Origin: Struthidea cinerea
Taxonomy: Eukaryota > Chordata > Aves > Passeriformes > Corcoracidae
Direction: 5' to 3'
Assembly (NCBI GenBank): GCA_013397865.1
Contig: VZTI01004803.1
Location: forward strand, 2,804,538 to 2,868,537
DNA: 64,000 bases
In this document: piece after piece, positions 63,701 through 64,000 of the stretch
Layout: the number at the start of each line of letters is the position of its first letter
Position numbering within the stretch: position 1 is the first letter of the stretch
The notes under the pieces: model-generated
Seen by the model: only the letters and a program-made list of their open reading frames with translations
What the model was told of the DNA's origin: nothing
Database searches by the model: none
Made by a program: the position numbers and the translations under genes

Positions 63701-64000
63701 TAGCAAGCCAGTTCTACTAACTGAGCTTTAAAATGTAGGATGGTAACAGGAGACCTTGAAGGAGATTCCCCAGTTCTTCATGTCTCCTGCGGTCATTAAC
63801 TTCCTTGCATGAGACTCAAGAATGGGAAGAAAAAAAAAAAAAAAAGAACTCCATAAAGTTCTACAAAGATATTTTTTCTAATCTAATGGACTGTTTTCAA
63901 TGGTAAAACTTCTTTTGGACTGGAAAACTGAAATTTAATACATCAAAGTGTTGAAGTATGACATAAAAATTTTTAGTCCTTGTAAGAATTAGTGACTTTA
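60799..64000. other. AT-rich DNA without recognised gene
   Basis: Low-complexity runs include short GGGAA repeats near 60987-61000, a TTGG microsatellite at 61301-61320 and a poly-A run near 63829-63845. ORFs of 60-92 codons are chance-like. No RNA gene or transposon was recognised to the end of the window. Confidence 0.62.
61301..61320 (+). repeat. TTGG tetranucleotide microsatellite
   Basis: Four to five GGTT units lie in a row within a longer G/T-rich stretch. The motif is the complement of the AACC array at 27860-27902. Confidence 0.85.

Noticed and set aside
1..64000. CRISPR arrays, bacterial operons, ribosome-binding sites or prophage
   Set aside because: No regular spacer-repeat arrays or dense same-strand ORFs are present. 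Repeat content is that of a bird genome.

Overview
The window reads as a stretch of bird nuclear genome with no protein-coding gene that I can support. The avian assignment rests on the repeats. There are several CR1 LINE fragments, some ending in the avian-style 3' tail (TTCTATGATTCTATG or its complement). There is one short SINE with a tRNA-Ile-like head and a CR1-like 3' tail, an arrangement I recall from songbirds (TguSINE1). There are three isolated LTRs of avian endogenous-retrovirus type. A songbird or close relative is plausible, but that is inference from family recall, since no database search was possible.

Layout. Positions 1-3355 are AT-rich single-copy-looking DNA, with one weak exon-like interval at 2710-2912. 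A CR1 3' end lies at 3356-3520 (minus). From 3521 to 14591 the DNA is mostly unique-looking, with a 44-nt all-purine run near 8.9 kb and a possible ancient LINE scrap near 12.9 kb. A repeat cluster occupies 14.6-17.5 kb: a decayed ERVL-type LTR (14592-15319), a second LTR (15320-15958) flanked by an imperfect 5-bp duplication, an unassigned stretch, and a broken CR1 reverse-transcriptase fragment (about 16590-17515, minus) holding a 28/26-bp tandem duplication. CR1 3' ends on the plus strand follow at 20.25-20.75 kb and 24.37-24.61 kb.

From 24.6 to 34.8 kb the DNA is unique-looking, with an AACC microsatellite, an AATAG-like microsatellite and a perfect palindromic POU-dimer (MORE) site at 33941-33952. 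At 34.8-35.36 kb, minus- and plus-strand CR1 pieces abut, just before a 135-base run of N (35406-35540) that ends in a TA microsatellite. A nearly perfect 46-bp AT palindrome lies at 37272-37317.

From 37.3 to 46.5 kb nothing recognisable was found except one unassigned ORF (38324-38677, minus). At 46496-46994 there is a GC-rich 499-bp solo LTR with TG...CA ends and an exact 6-bp target-site duplication (ATGACT), which is the best-defined element in the window. The remainder (47.0-64.0 kb) is unique-looking AT-rich DNA with a probable old CR1 end (57.3 kb), a compound CCCTA/CCACA microsatellite (57.7 kb) and the tRNA-CR1 SINE (60658-60798, minus).

There are no genes acting together here. The content is a gene-poor intergenic or intronic landscape shaped by retroelements, with a few blocks that look, by eye only, like conserved regulatory DNA. 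The short ORFs (up to about 130 codons) are what AT-rich non-coding DNA gives by chance, except those that fall inside CR1.
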